Source of the DNA: Nymphaea colorata
Lineage: Eukaryota; Streptophyta; Magnoliopsida; Nymphaeales; Nymphaeaceae
NCBI RefSeq assembly: GCF_008831285.2
Contig: NC_045146.1
Coordinates: forward strand, 10,676,972-10,740,971
Direction of reading: 5' to 3'
Length of the DNA: 64,000 bases
Of the stretch, positions 1 to 10,300 are shown one piece after another; within the stretch, counting starts at the first letter, position 1, and each line of letters starts with the position of its first letter. Under the pieces are notes generated by a model. It had not been told where the DNA came from. It ran no database searches and saw only the letters and a list, made by a program, of their open reading frames with translations. Both the position numbers and the translations under genes were made by a program.

Positions 1-184
1 GAAAGCGTGAAAGAGAAAACTGGAGAAAACAGAGAAAGTGTGAAAGAGAAAACTGGAGACAACGCACAATTTATTGATCCCTTTGAGCAACATATATAGG
101 GTACAAAAAGTCATAATTACAAGATTTTTGGTAAGTTATCGACACAAAATTTTAGTAACAAATACAAGATAATGCACATCTATA
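1..184 (-). repeat. 3' LTR of Copia-1, terminal part (left of the hAT)
   Basis: It aligns with 11655-11822 of the right LTR. A local tandem duplication of about 35 bp (1-25 repeated at 36-60, GAAAG.GTGAAAGAGAAAAC) makes it longer than its partner. Sequence continuity resumes at 7183 after the hAT, and the empty-site sequence GCACATCTATATCC matches GCACAGCTATATCC in the right LTR. Confidence 0.88.
177..184. repeat. hAT target-site duplication, left copy (CATCTATA)
   Basis: These eight bases, CATCTATA, sit directly before the TAGGG end of the hAT and recur exactly at 7183-7190. Eight base pairs is the duplication length of the hAT superfamily. Confidence 0.93.
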
Positions 185-189
185 TAGGG

Positions 190-446
190 CTGAACACGAG
201 CCGAGTCGAGCCCGAGCTCAGTTAGCTCGAACTCGGCTCGACTAAATAAGACATGAGCTCGACTCGACTCGAACTCGATTATAGCTCGACTATCCTGGCT
301 CGAACTCGACTCAATAGTCAATGGTCGAGCTCGAGCTCGGCTCGATTAAGCTCGTTTACTTGCATCCTAACTTGTTGAGCTCGAGCTCGACTACGGCTCG
401 AATACGTGAAGCTCGATAAGGCTCGAACTCGTGAGCTCGATTAATA
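190..446. repeat. hAT left subterminal repeat field (CTCGA words)
   Basis: About twenty CTCGA or TCGAG pentamers occur in roughly 250 bp, many fused as GAGCTCGA or CTCGACTCGA. In Ac/Ds-type elements the transposase binds clustered short subterminal motifs, and this cluster occupies the equivalent place. The binding role is inferred. Confidence 0.7.
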
Positions 447-1032
447 TTACTCATTTCTGTAGTTTTTCAAGAATAGTTTCTTTTTACTGGTAGGCAGCCA
501 CGGTGAATGGACGAAGAAAATAATGACAGAGACCAAGACAGAAAAATGTCGTAAGTAGAACAAAGATATCTCACTGTAATTGCAGTGAATACAAAGCTCA
601 TAGCAAAGATAGATGAAAGCATTCAAATTATTGCATAAACCAATAAAAAGGTGCACTTTTAAAAGCCCACCAACACCAAGATTGCATTCAAGCACCAGAT
701 TGCAAGATTGAACAATCACATCAGGTGACTCCACATCCTGTAATTGCTTAACTTGTAACCAAAACAAAATACTCTCCTAAGATTAAAAAGCTTATTATTG
801 ATATTGACAATCCTTTATTGAAAAGGTGATCAGATTAGAAGGTCATAATACATGAAATCAGCAATTATGCCAACTTACCAAATCATGCAATGAGATTCAA
901 AAAAAGCACAAGGAGTATGAGACAAAATGGAACAATAACATGAAACGCCTAAAACATCCAAGTGCTGTTACCAGTTACTACATAGCTGAAACATTCATTT
1001 CATGGAGCATCGTGATTTTATTCCTTGTGGAG
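440..1032 (-). other. hAT interior: possible exon-like island at 675-740, otherwise unassigned
   Basis: On the minus strand a stop-free stretch (447-767) contains an acceptor-like AATTACAG at about 740 followed by coding-like sequence beginning DVESPDVIVQSC. I do not recognise the family. The rest is AT-rich with no clear feature. It may be another captured host exon or chance. Confidence 0.3.
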
Positions 1033-1403
1033 CTTGTTGTCCTGCTCAAAGCTCCTCTCCAACGCCTTCACCTGATCCACCGTCAGACGCCTCTTCTTCG
1101 CCGCAATCTGGCCTCCTTCTTCACCACAGTCTTCCTCGTCTGCAAAACCATCCATCAAAGTCTGGAGATTCCTTCCATAGCTGCTTCCAACTCTTCCTCC
1201 TCCTCCATCCTTTTGTTTTGCATATAATTCATACCAACCAAGGAGAAAAAGCACTCAGATGACTCACAAACTAGTGTCAATCACATCACAGACATACTGT
1301 TTAGGAAAGAAAACAGAAGCAACAAACGGAAAAGCTACCAACCTGAATTTGGACAGATAGGGAGCAAGCCTCCCAAAGAGCCTCAGCTTCCCATTCTTTT
1401 CAT
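1033..1403 (-). pseudogene. Captured HD-Zip class I homeodomain gene fragment
   Basis: HD-Zip I proteins are plant transcription factors (homeodomain plus leucine zipper). The minus-strand ATG at 1403 opens MKRMGS, then a stop (TGA at codon 7), then GSLGGLLPICPNS; this matches the N-terminus typical of the ATHB5/6/16 group. An apparent intron donor CAG/GTTGGT lies at 1343/1342. From about 1230 a second exon reads YGRNLQTLMDGF, an acidic stretch, then KKRRLTVDQVKALERSFE, which is the start of the homeodomain. Homology stops after DNKL at about 1033, so helix 3 and the zipper are absent. Retention of an intron-like gap implies capture of genomic DNA rather than mRNA. It lies within the hAT, in the same orientation as the transposase. 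Exact intron edges are uncertain. Confidence 0.85.
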
Positions 1404-1928
1404 GGCTGTGGAAAAGATATATATGGGTGTATATAGTATATATAGTATGTGTTTTATATATGGTCCTGGGGTACATTACAAACCCTGTAAATCAGGCCCA
1501 ACAGATCATAAAATCAACAGGCCCGACCGCCTTAACAAGTGCAAAACAATAATTTTGGACAACTAATCCAAAACTAGAATTCTCACACTTCAAGGAAACA
1601 AAATTACATTGAAGAAGGGCACCAAACAAAGGCACCCATGCCATAGAACTTACAAACATTAAGTAAGATGAAAGCAGCTCGTTGTTGGAACTAGCCAATG
1701 GCTAGTCGGCTGATACAAAGGCAGCACAAAATAGGGAACAAAAATACAAGAAAAGAATAGAAAAATACATACCCTTTTGAAGCAAGTACTACATAATCTT
1801 CCATGACATAACATGTTTTTTTGAGATTTAACAAACTAGAAAAAAATGCAGGAGAAAAAAAAATGTTTGTTGCCATGACATAACATAATCTTCCATGACA
1901 TAATCTTCCTGCTATTAACATGTTTGTT
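1404..1928. other. hAT interior, unassigned
   Basis: This is AT-rich DNA. The words CATAATCTTCCATGACATAA and AACATGTTTGTT or AACATGTTTTTT recur between 1791 and 1925 as a local imperfect duplication. No coding signal was recognised. If the HD-Zip capture includes upstream DNA, part of this interval (above 1403) could be its promoter or 5' UTR. Confidence 0.4.
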
Positions 1929-2290
1929 CAGCCCTTAAGAAACGAGAGAAACTCCGTACCTGCAGGAGAAAAAGAAAAATTGCTTACTGATTATTTTGGT
2001 TGATGAATTTTGCATTAGAAGCCAATCCAAGAGGAACTTAAAACACTAAATCCAACCAACATGTTGACAAGTTGTCGTCTTACAGTAGAAAACTAATACT
2101 GGAATTGCTGGAAACCTAATAACAGCAGGAATGATCTGCAAAATTAGAGATTCTCATCTAGCAGGATATGAAAGATGGTTCAAGAGTTAAAGCTTTCTAA
2201 GCTTTCAACAAGAAAGAATGCAACAATAATAACTCACCCCACTGCGAACTTTCTTTAATAGCTTAACTCCACCATCAAGAAGTTTTCCAT
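1929..2290 (-). other. Three consecutive exon-like islands downstream of the hAT transposase
   Basis: On the minus strand, 2290-2238 is bounded by CTGTTTCAG and GTGAGT and reads GKLLDGGVKLLKKVRSG. Next, 2135-2084 is bounded by TTTTGCAG and GTAAGA and reads IIPAVIRFPAIPVLVFY. Then 1959 onward follows TCTCCTGCAG. The splice phases are mutually compatible and the third island runs into a stop. Three well-formed splice contexts in a row on one strand suggest a captured host gene fragment. I cannot identify the family. Confidence 0.4.
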
Positions 2291-2541
2291 CTGAAACAGA
2301 CACTAGAAAAATAAGCAAATGAATAAAACCAGTACACAGAAAAAGATCAAGAAAAACTACAAGAGGCAACTGAAACAGACACTAGAGTCACATTAGATCA
2401 AGAAAAAGAAGAAAACAAAACAACAAAAAAAAAGCATTACCAAGAGGCAACTTGAATCATTCTAATGATATATATTCACTTGATTCATCCTCAACCTGAA
2501 AGAAATACATATAGTCAATTAACAAATGATTCACAAAATAT

Positions 2542-4671
2542 TTAATGAATACAATTTATTGAAAATATACTTACTTGTGTTACAACTTCATGCATTGGAT
2601 CACCATCATTCTTTACCCAATTACCCAAACAAACCAAAGTTTCAACTGTTTTTGGTACCAATGAACTACGACTATCATTAACAATTCGACCACCTGTACT
2701 GAAAGCTTTTTCTGAAGCAACAGAAGTTATTGGAATTGACAACAAATCACGTGCCATTTATGAAAGAATTCGATACTTAGATTCCTTATCCTTCCACCAT
2801 TGCAAAATATTGAAAGAAAAAGCATCACCATTATTATCATGCTTAATCAATCGGTCCTCCAAATATGTGTCTATCTCAGATTTGGTGACATGAAAAGCAA
2901 CATTTTCAGCTTTAACTAACAAGCTAAAAAATAGATTTATTCCACATTGTGGGGTGTCTTGACTCTCTCGACTTTGAATACTAGAGGAATTAGTTGATGC
3001 AGTAGAAATATTGACATCCACTTCATTTCTTTGAATGTAACTTTGATATACATCTTATAAAGATTGTTTTACCATTTGCATTTGTTCTTCCCTTTCTTCT
3101 CTTGATTGGTAAATTCTTGAAAAGACAAATTCTGATAATGTGAGTTTCACGCGTGGATCTAATATGGATGCAATAATCATTATCAAGTTACAAGATTTCC
3201 AATATTTATCAAATTTCTCCTTCATTTTCACTGCCATTGCCTTCATAAACCCACCTTCATTTTCAACTTTTTCCTGCAATATTGCTTGAACTCTCCAAAT
3301 TTCAAGAAAATATAAGTTTGTTGTTGCATAAGATGACCCAGAAAATAGGGTCGACACTGAATAAAAAACTTGAAGAAAATCACATATCACTACAATTTAT
3401 TCTCAATCTTCGGGTCCAAGCATCCATACCAAACCTGGGTCTTCCATGCTATATCTTGCAAAAGCATCTTTATATAAAAGAACTCTTTCCAACATAAAAT
3501 ATGTTGAATTCCATCGAGTTGGTACATCTAACACTAACTTCTTTGACGTTGAAAGATCCATCTCTCTAGCTGCAGTTGCAAAACCATGGAGTCTTGAAGG
3601 TGACACTTTGATATATTTAACTGCCTCTCTAATGCTAATGATTTCATCTTTAATGGCACTCAACCTATCTTGTACCATTATATTCAAAATATGTGCACAA
3701 CATCGCACATGAAAAAATTTACCTCCATGATACAAGTTGATGCCGCTCTTTTTCATGTTTTCTTTTAATTTTCTGACAAGAACATCATTTGATGAAGCGT
3801 TGTCAACTGTAATAGATATTATATTCTTTTTAATCTCCCACTCTGCAAGATGCTTAGCAATTACATTTTCTAAAACTAACCCAGTATGAGGTGGCTCAAC
3901 TTCGGTAAAGTTGACGATACGTTGTTGCATCTTCCAATCTTTATCAATGAAATGTGCTGTTAATGCCATATATCCAAGTTGTTGGTTTGATGTCCACATA
4001 TCTGTAGTCAAAGCAATCTTCTCAACACCCTTGAAGACAAGAAGCAATTTCTTCTTTTCATCTTCATATAATTTCATGACATCTCTCTTAACTGTCGTTC
4101 TTAAAACTGGCACCCAATTAGGAAAACCAAGCCTAAGAATGAACCTAATCCAACAATTATCCACTATGGAAAAAGCATGTTCTCCGGTTGCCACTAGTTT
4201 TGCAATTAACTCTCTTATTGCTTGAGCATCAATGTTAGAACACATTTCCATAAGCTTCTTCGTGACATCTGAAGTATTCCCAGATTTAAAACTTAAAGTC
4301 GTTTGCTTTTTGTTAGCAAAACGTGTCAAACATTTGTGTCTTCTCATTGATGATGTAGAGCCTCCTCCACTTATCGAAAATAGTGCACTGCAGTACTTAC
4401 ATTTTCCTTTTTTGATACCATTTATAACAACCTCGTCAAAATCATTTCATATTGTAGAAGTCTTTGACCTTGACCTTTTTGCACCACTTATACATACTTC
4501 ATCTTCATGAGCATCTATTGAAACCCCTTCATAGTTAGGGTCTTGCGAATCTATAGGAGTTTCATTAGAGGAATGTACTCCGATTGGGACATCATCTGAA
4601 CTCGGTCTCGAATCACATACTTGTTTGCCCTTATTAATGCTTGAGCTTCCTAAATTTGTCTTTCTTCAAAC
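2542..4671 (-). pseudogene. hAT transposase (BED finger, RNase H-like core, hAT dimerisation domain), broken
   Basis: The transposase cuts and rejoins the element's ends. Reading right to left, a basic stretch KRSRSKTST and a BED-type zinc finger beginning CKYC lie at about 4340-4480. The core has TTDMWTSNQQLGYMALTAHF at about 4000, then VDNASSND, both typical of hAT enzymes. The C-terminal dimerisation domain reads SIPITSVASEKAFSTGGRI near 2700 and includes the family's catalytic Glu. All pieces share one frame from about 4665 to 2542 (about 700 codons), with in-frame stops at 4447-4449, 3403-3405, 3397-3399, 3055-3057 and 2758-2760 and no frameshift seen. The protein would therefore be full length apart from five point stops. 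The upstream limit is set by an apparent acceptor near 4665. Confidence 0.9.
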
Positions 4672-5087
4672 TAGTAATCCTATTTGAACATGAAAAGAAA
4701 CTACTCATCAACAAGCATATTACCAGTTACGTCTAATCAGACAAGAAGATTGTTCAATCATGATAATGAGATACTTGAGGTGGGTAGACAAGAATCTCAT
4801 TCTATTCTGCTCACTGAAACTGAAATAGTGTGACAGGCATATATTTAGATGCATCCATGTGACAGAAACTGAAAGAACCTAGTAATGACTGATGCAATGA
4901 GATTTGGATTTTTTATGTACATTTTTTCTTTATGTAGATCAGACCAAATCCATATTTGTTGAAACATGTTCTATCTCACATAAGCTCCTAGTTGTAAACA
5001 AGAATCTAAGTCTATTTATGGAACTGACGTGCATAGTGTTCAGTTTGCTCTTTATGAAACGATCTCACCCATTCTCCTAGACACATG

Positions 5088-5138
<51 letters not shown>

Positions 5139-6535
5139 GCATTCCCTTAAACTTAATGATAGAAATAGATCTAATGACAATATAATACATATTGAGAAAA
5201 AGATTACTAAAATGTATAATAAAAATGAAGGAAATGAAATATACCATCATCATGAAAAAGCAAGTCAGTTGTGGTTTTAAAAAAATATGCATTAAACACA
5301 ATAGTACAGATATGATATGCAGTTCGTAATTACCTGAGGTAGATATATTGCACGAAATGTTGAAATGACTGATGCAATGACCTGCAAGCCGTCGACCTTA
5401 ACAATGGATCGAATATTTCAGACATTATTAATACTTGCATGGTATTCAATGTTGCAGAAATATTTATTCATAATGAGCAAGTGTGCATTATTGATACTTG
5501 CATGTCAACTGTAAGTGTGCATTAAAGGATGAATAAGTCTCCTTAAAGACAATTCATGTTCACCCTTGCATGCATGGAGGAAATCTAAAACGCCCTAGAG
5601 AGCTATGCAGCAAAATAAAAAGGATTTACAGTAATAGAGAAGAATTTGTTGCATTTCTTCAGAAAAAATATTCTTCTTACATGGGATCTGTATGTTAGAG
5701 GGGATATTCATGTTGGAGAAGAAGAACTATAGATAAGGAGTCAACACCATTGAATATTCTCAAACAAATAAACTGATTAAGGCAGGAATTTATACGATTT
5801 GGGATCACTCTGTGAGAAGTTTCCTATAGATAAAGTATGACAAATCATTTTTTGCCTTTTCATTCTTTCCCTCTAAATCAACATGAAATGTCAGCATAGT
5901 GCATGCAGAGTTATAGTAGCTGAAGAATAACCTTCAGAGATATGGCATCACAAAACAAGAGCACTATCACAGGCTACCACATTACCAACAAAGCAAAATA
6001 AAGAAACAGATGGTAAGCAATGGCATGAGCAACGCTGCAAACCTGATGTGTAATCAACTGAAATTGGAAGTCATTGAAGTGACGCCAGTATCTGTGCAAA
6101 CATATAAGGATTGTATGTAAGTAAATGAAACAAAACAGATAAAATGAGTAATAAAACAAGACAGATAAATGAGTGAAAAAAGACGCAATTGATGGAGATT
6201 TAAAAATGAATACGATGGTTATGTACAATAATAACACCATGTTCCTTGAAGCTATGTCCCACCAAACATCATGCATATTTTGTATGAGCTTAAACCACAC
6301 TTTTTACACATGAAAAAAAAATTAAACAAAAAGGAAAAATATAAAAACAGAAAAGGAAATAAGTGAGAAAGAGAGAGACAAGTAGGGGCTCGAAGGATGG
6401 TACCTGAAAGAATGCTAATCAAAGCAGTAGCCAGCAGCCAGCAGGTCACCAGAACGGTGATAGGTCTGTGGAACAGCTACAGAACACCAGAGAAGGGGAG
6501 AATGGCCCATCAAACGCAAGTTTAGACATTACGAG
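4672..6535 (-). other. hAT 5' side: AT-rich DNA with two small exon-like islands
   Basis: No transposase homology lies here. Two short minus-strand islands have clean splice contexts: 6091-6043 (TTGCACAG before, GTTTGC after; YWRHFNDFQFQLITHQ) and 5381-5334 (GCTTGCAG before, GTAATT after; VIASVISTFRAIYLPQ). They may be 5' exons of the transposase transcript or captured host exons. The repeated word AATGACTGATGCAATGA occurs at about 4884 and 5364. Confidence 0.35.
5092..5139. repeat. Compound microsatellite (AC)n(AT)n
   Basis: An uninterrupted AC run of about 14 units is followed by about nine AT units. Any apparent reading frame across it is a product of the repeat. Confidence 0.95.
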
Positions 6536-6571
6536 TCATAGAGCAACCAATAAAGATAGAGAGACAGAAAC

Positions 6572-6960
6572 AGAGAGAGAGAGAGAGAGAGAGAGAAAAA
6601 GAGGGAGAGATGGACGGCAGAGCCACACCTGGAACAACCACTTAATCAGAAGCTGGTCGAAGGAGGAGAAGGATGTCACAGAAGCAGGCTGACGCCAGAG
6701 AAATGGAAGGACCACCGGAGCAGGATACACGGCCTTTGAGTTGGATGTCACTGGAGAAGCGGAGAGCACATTGACACAGGGGCGGCTGAAGCGCAGAGCA
6801 TAGGCGGAGAAGAAGAGCACAAGCAGGGCGACAGGGGCGCAGAGGCCAGAGCACAGGAGGAGAACGGGAGAAGAGAAGGAGAACTGGAGAAGGAGAGACC
6901 GAGAGAGGGAGAACGAAAAAAAAACCCTAAACCTAAAGTGAAAAAGGAGTCTCCCGCCTG
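6572..6960 (-). promoter_or_regulatory. GA/CT-rich tract, probable hAT leader region
   Basis: A (GA)n run at 6572-6598 and G/A-rich DNA to about 6930 read as CT-rich on the minus strand, upstream of the transposase. This resembles plant CT-rich 5' leaders. The Leu/Ser/Phe-rich open frame here is a composition effect. Assignment as promoter or leader rests on position only. Confidence 0.35.
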
Positions 6961-6999
6961 TGAGATTCTGAACCGATTTTTTTAAAACCGATTCATTAA

Positions 7000-7175
7000 C
7001 TAATCGAGCCGAGTCGAGCTTTAACGAGTTCACTTGAGTGAACTCGAACTCGACTCGATTAGTTAAACGAGTCGACTAGTCAACTCGAGCTCGACTCGTT
7101 TAACAAAATGAGCAGCTCGTTTAAACTAATGAGTCGAGTTAAATGAGTCGAGTTCGAGTAACTCGACTCGTTGTG
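7000..7175. repeat. hAT right subterminal repeat field (CTCGA/TCGAG words)
   Basis: About eleven CTCGA or TCGAG pentamers are interleaved with AACGAGT and TTAAACGAGT. They mirror the left end in composition but not in order, as is usual for hAT subterminal transposase-binding clusters. Confidence 0.7.
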
Positions 7176-7182
7176 CACCCTA

Positions 7183-7190
7183 CATCTATA
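7183..7190. repeat. hAT target-site duplication, right copy (CATCTATA)
   Basis: It is an exact match to 177-184 and directly abuts the CCCTA end of the hAT. Confidence 0.93.
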
Positions 7191-7312
7191 TCCTTCCGTG
7201 TGTATCCTTATCATTCCAAAACGATTTCTTTCCTAATCTTTTAATCATTGAGAATGTAGCCTATTGATGTGTAACAGCTCTGGACAACAGATCTGATCCT
7301 TTATTCTTGACA
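7183..7312 (-). repeat. 3' LTR of Copia-1, start portion (right of the hAT)
   Basis: On the minus strand the LTR starts TGTCAAGAATAAAG at 7312, directly after a purine tract TTTGAGGAGGAG (7313-7324) that serves as the polypurine plus-strand primer. It matches 11809-11930 of the right LTR with about 14 differences. Confidence 0.9.
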
Positions 7313-10300
7313 CTCCTCCTCAAACTGAGGCATAGAGATTTTTTACACCCAATTTGGATAGCAATGTTTGAATGCCTCTTTGCCTAACGCCTTGGTAAAG
7401 AGATCGGTTAGCTACTCTTTGCTGGTGACATAGCATGTTCTGATTTCACCTTGATTGATTTTTTCTCATACTACATGACATTCTATGTTAATATGCTTGG
7501 TGCGCTCGTGAAAAACTAGATTGGCTACAATATGTATTGCATCCTCATTACCACAACACAAATTTGCTGGTTGTGAGTGTTGGACGCCAAATTCAGATAA
7601 TAAATATTTTAAACATGTTACCTCACAAACAGTATTTGCGATTGCTTGGTATTCTGCCTCAGCAGAAAAGCAAGACACAGTGGACTGTTCCTTTGTTTTC
7701 CATTATATTAGAGATGCTTCAATGAAGACACAATAGCCAGTGATGGATCTTCGTGTTTCATTGCAGCCCAATCTGAATCACAAAAAACACTTACTTGAAA
7801 ATTATTTTCTTTGCCCAATAGAATGCCTTGCCATGGATTCATTTTAATAAATTTGACAAGACTCAAGGCAACTTAAAAATGTGATTACTTCGGTGTATGC
7901 ATGAAGCGACTTAGTACATGAATGTTAACCTGAATATATGGTCTTGTGAAACTCAAATAAATAAGATGTCCAACCAGTCTTTTATATTTTGTTGGATCCT
8001 TCATTTCTTCACTCTAAGTAGTATCTAGACCATGCTTCTGCTCCATGGGAATTTCCATTGGCTTTATGCCTAAAAATCTGACCTCATCTTTAATGTTGAG
8101 TGCATAATTTTGTTGCAAAAAATATATTCCTTTGGATGACTGTGCAATTTCCAGACCCAAAAAATATTTATGAGTACCAAGATCTTTCATGCGGAATTTT
8201 TGGCACAAGAAAGACCTAAATTTTTTCACAAAATCCTCCATATTACCGGCAATGATCAAGTTGTCCACATATACTAAAACAGCCAAAAAAGCTTCTCCTT
8301 GTTTAAGAGTAAATAGTGTGTGATCAGCCTTGGATTGTATAAATCCAAATTCTTCAAGTGCCATAGATAATTTGCAAAACCAATTTCTTCGAGACTGCTT
8401 AAGACCGTAGAGAGATTTGTGAAGCTTACATACTAAGTTCTCCCCCTTACAGTTGTATCATTGCAGTACTTGCATATACACTTCCTCAAGCAAATCTCCA
8501 TGAAGGAAGGCATTATTTGCATCCGTTCAATATAGTAACCAACCTTTTGCAGCAGCGACTGAAAGAAAGGTTCAAGCCATTACCATTTTGGCTACTGACA
8601 CAAATGTTTCATTATAATCTAATCCCTCATTATGTAAAAAACCTTTTGCTACCAGACGAGCCTTGTATCGTTCGATGGATCCATATGACTGAAATTTTAC
8701 TTTGTATGCCCATTTGCAAATGATGGGTTGGATCCCTTTTGATAGAGTAATCCACGTGTTATGTCCCACAATGCACTAATTTCTAAATCCATTGCATCTC
8801 ACCACTCATTAATTTTACTTGCCTCCTCATAGAATTTTGGTTCAGAAATTAAGGTTATAGAAGCTAAAAAATGCAATAATTAGAAGATAAATGATATAAA
8901 GAGGTAAACTTGGAAGAGGATACCTTGTGCCTTTTACAAGATTTGCCATCGAGTCACCATTGATAAGGGTGTCGAAATTAAAGAACAATAAAAATCTTTC
9001 ATCCAAGTGGCTGGCCTTTTTTGACGAGATGATTTTCTAAGATGTTCAGTTGGTTTAGATTCCAAGGCTTGGATTGGTTGCATGGTCTCACTATCAGTGT
9101 TTTGGATTTTAGGGAAGAGTATATCATGAGTTGGAACAAGCGTCTCACCATTTTCAGACATGTTCATGTCTTCATTAGGTTCAGCCATAGGTGATGCTTC
9201 ATTTTCAGGCGACGTTTTTCCAACATGCTAATCATATTTTTTTAGGTTATTGGCATAGGAAAAATGGTCGATCAATCATCATCCTTGACTTGTTGGAATG
9301 GAAAAATATTTTCATGGAAAACAACATCCTGATTAGTGAAAACTCTCTTGTTTTCTAAATCATAGACTTTGTATGCTTTTTGGCCTTCAAGATAACCAAC
9401 AAAATGCATTCATGTGCTCTAGTGTCGAATTTCCCTTTATTGTGGTTATTGTTGGTCGCATAGCAAAGGGAGCGAAAGACATGTAGATGTTCAAAAGATG
9501 TTTCTTTTTTTTAAAATAATTTTTCAAATAGAGCATTACCCCAAGATAGGTGTAGTAGGAGTACGATTAATACGATAGGTGGCGGTTAAAACACACTGGC
9601 CTCAAAAATGAATTTGTAAATTTGCTTCAAAACAAAGAGCCCTTGCTATTTCAAGAAGATGATGATGTTTTCGTTCTACGACTTCGTTTTTCTGTGGGGT
9701 GGTGACACAACTATGTTGGTGAATGGTACCTTGTTGATTGAGAAAAGATTAAATTTCATGAGAAAAAAACTCGGTACAATTATCAAATCTCACATTTTTA
9801 ATGGTGACATCAAATTGATTTTTTATCAAAGCAAAAAAAAAAATCATAAGATATAACGTCTCATGTTTGTGTCTCATTAAAAAAATCTATGTGATTCGAG
9901 TATAATAATCCACAATACTTAAAAAATAATGTGTTGCAGTAATAGTTGACTCTGAATATGGACCCCAAATGTCACTATTATTCAATTCAAAAGGCTTCAA
10001 AGTAGAATATTACTTAAATCAAATTTCAAACGTGTTTGCTTTGCTCGATGACAAGCATCACAACAAATATCTTTGTTCAAATAGCAATTCAACCCTAAAT
10101 AAAAATTAGCTAGCCTAAGTCAAGTTGAAAGATGACCAAACTGCCTATGCTTAGGTCTTGAGATGAAGTTACGGCAAAAAATCTTGTAGATGATGCCAAT
10201 GATTTAAATTCATATAGTCATCCTCTTTCTTCACCTTGACCAATAGTTGTCTTCGATGCCAGGTCCTGCAATACACAATGTGTGGGAAAAAAAGGTACTG

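Larger units (their letters stand above)
185..7182 (-). mobile_element. hAT transposon, 6,998 bp, with captured host DNA
   Basis: The element begins TAGGGCTGAACACGAGCCGAG and ends with the inverse of TAGGGTGCACAACGAGTCGAG, giving imperfect terminal inverted repeats starting TAGGG as in many hAT elements. It is flanked by exact 8-bp duplications. Both ends are packed with CTCGA/TCGAG words. The interior holds a minus-strand hAT transposase pseudogene (2542-4671), a GA-rich probable leader (6570-6960), an HD-Zip I gene fragment (1033-1403) and several exon-like islands. Autonomous Ac-type elements are usually 4-5 kb, so the extra length fits acquired DNA. With five stops in the transposase it cannot be autonomous now. 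Confidence 0.93.

Noticed and set aside
5029-5280. Small frames across the AC/AT microsatellite on both strands
   Set aside because: Translation of simple repeats (THTHTH, VCVCVC).
6536-7033. 165-residue minus-strand frame rich in Leu/Ser/Phe, membrane-protein-like
   Set aside because: It is read from the GA-rich tract and the CTCGA field of the hAT; the hydrophobic appearance comes from CT-rich codons.
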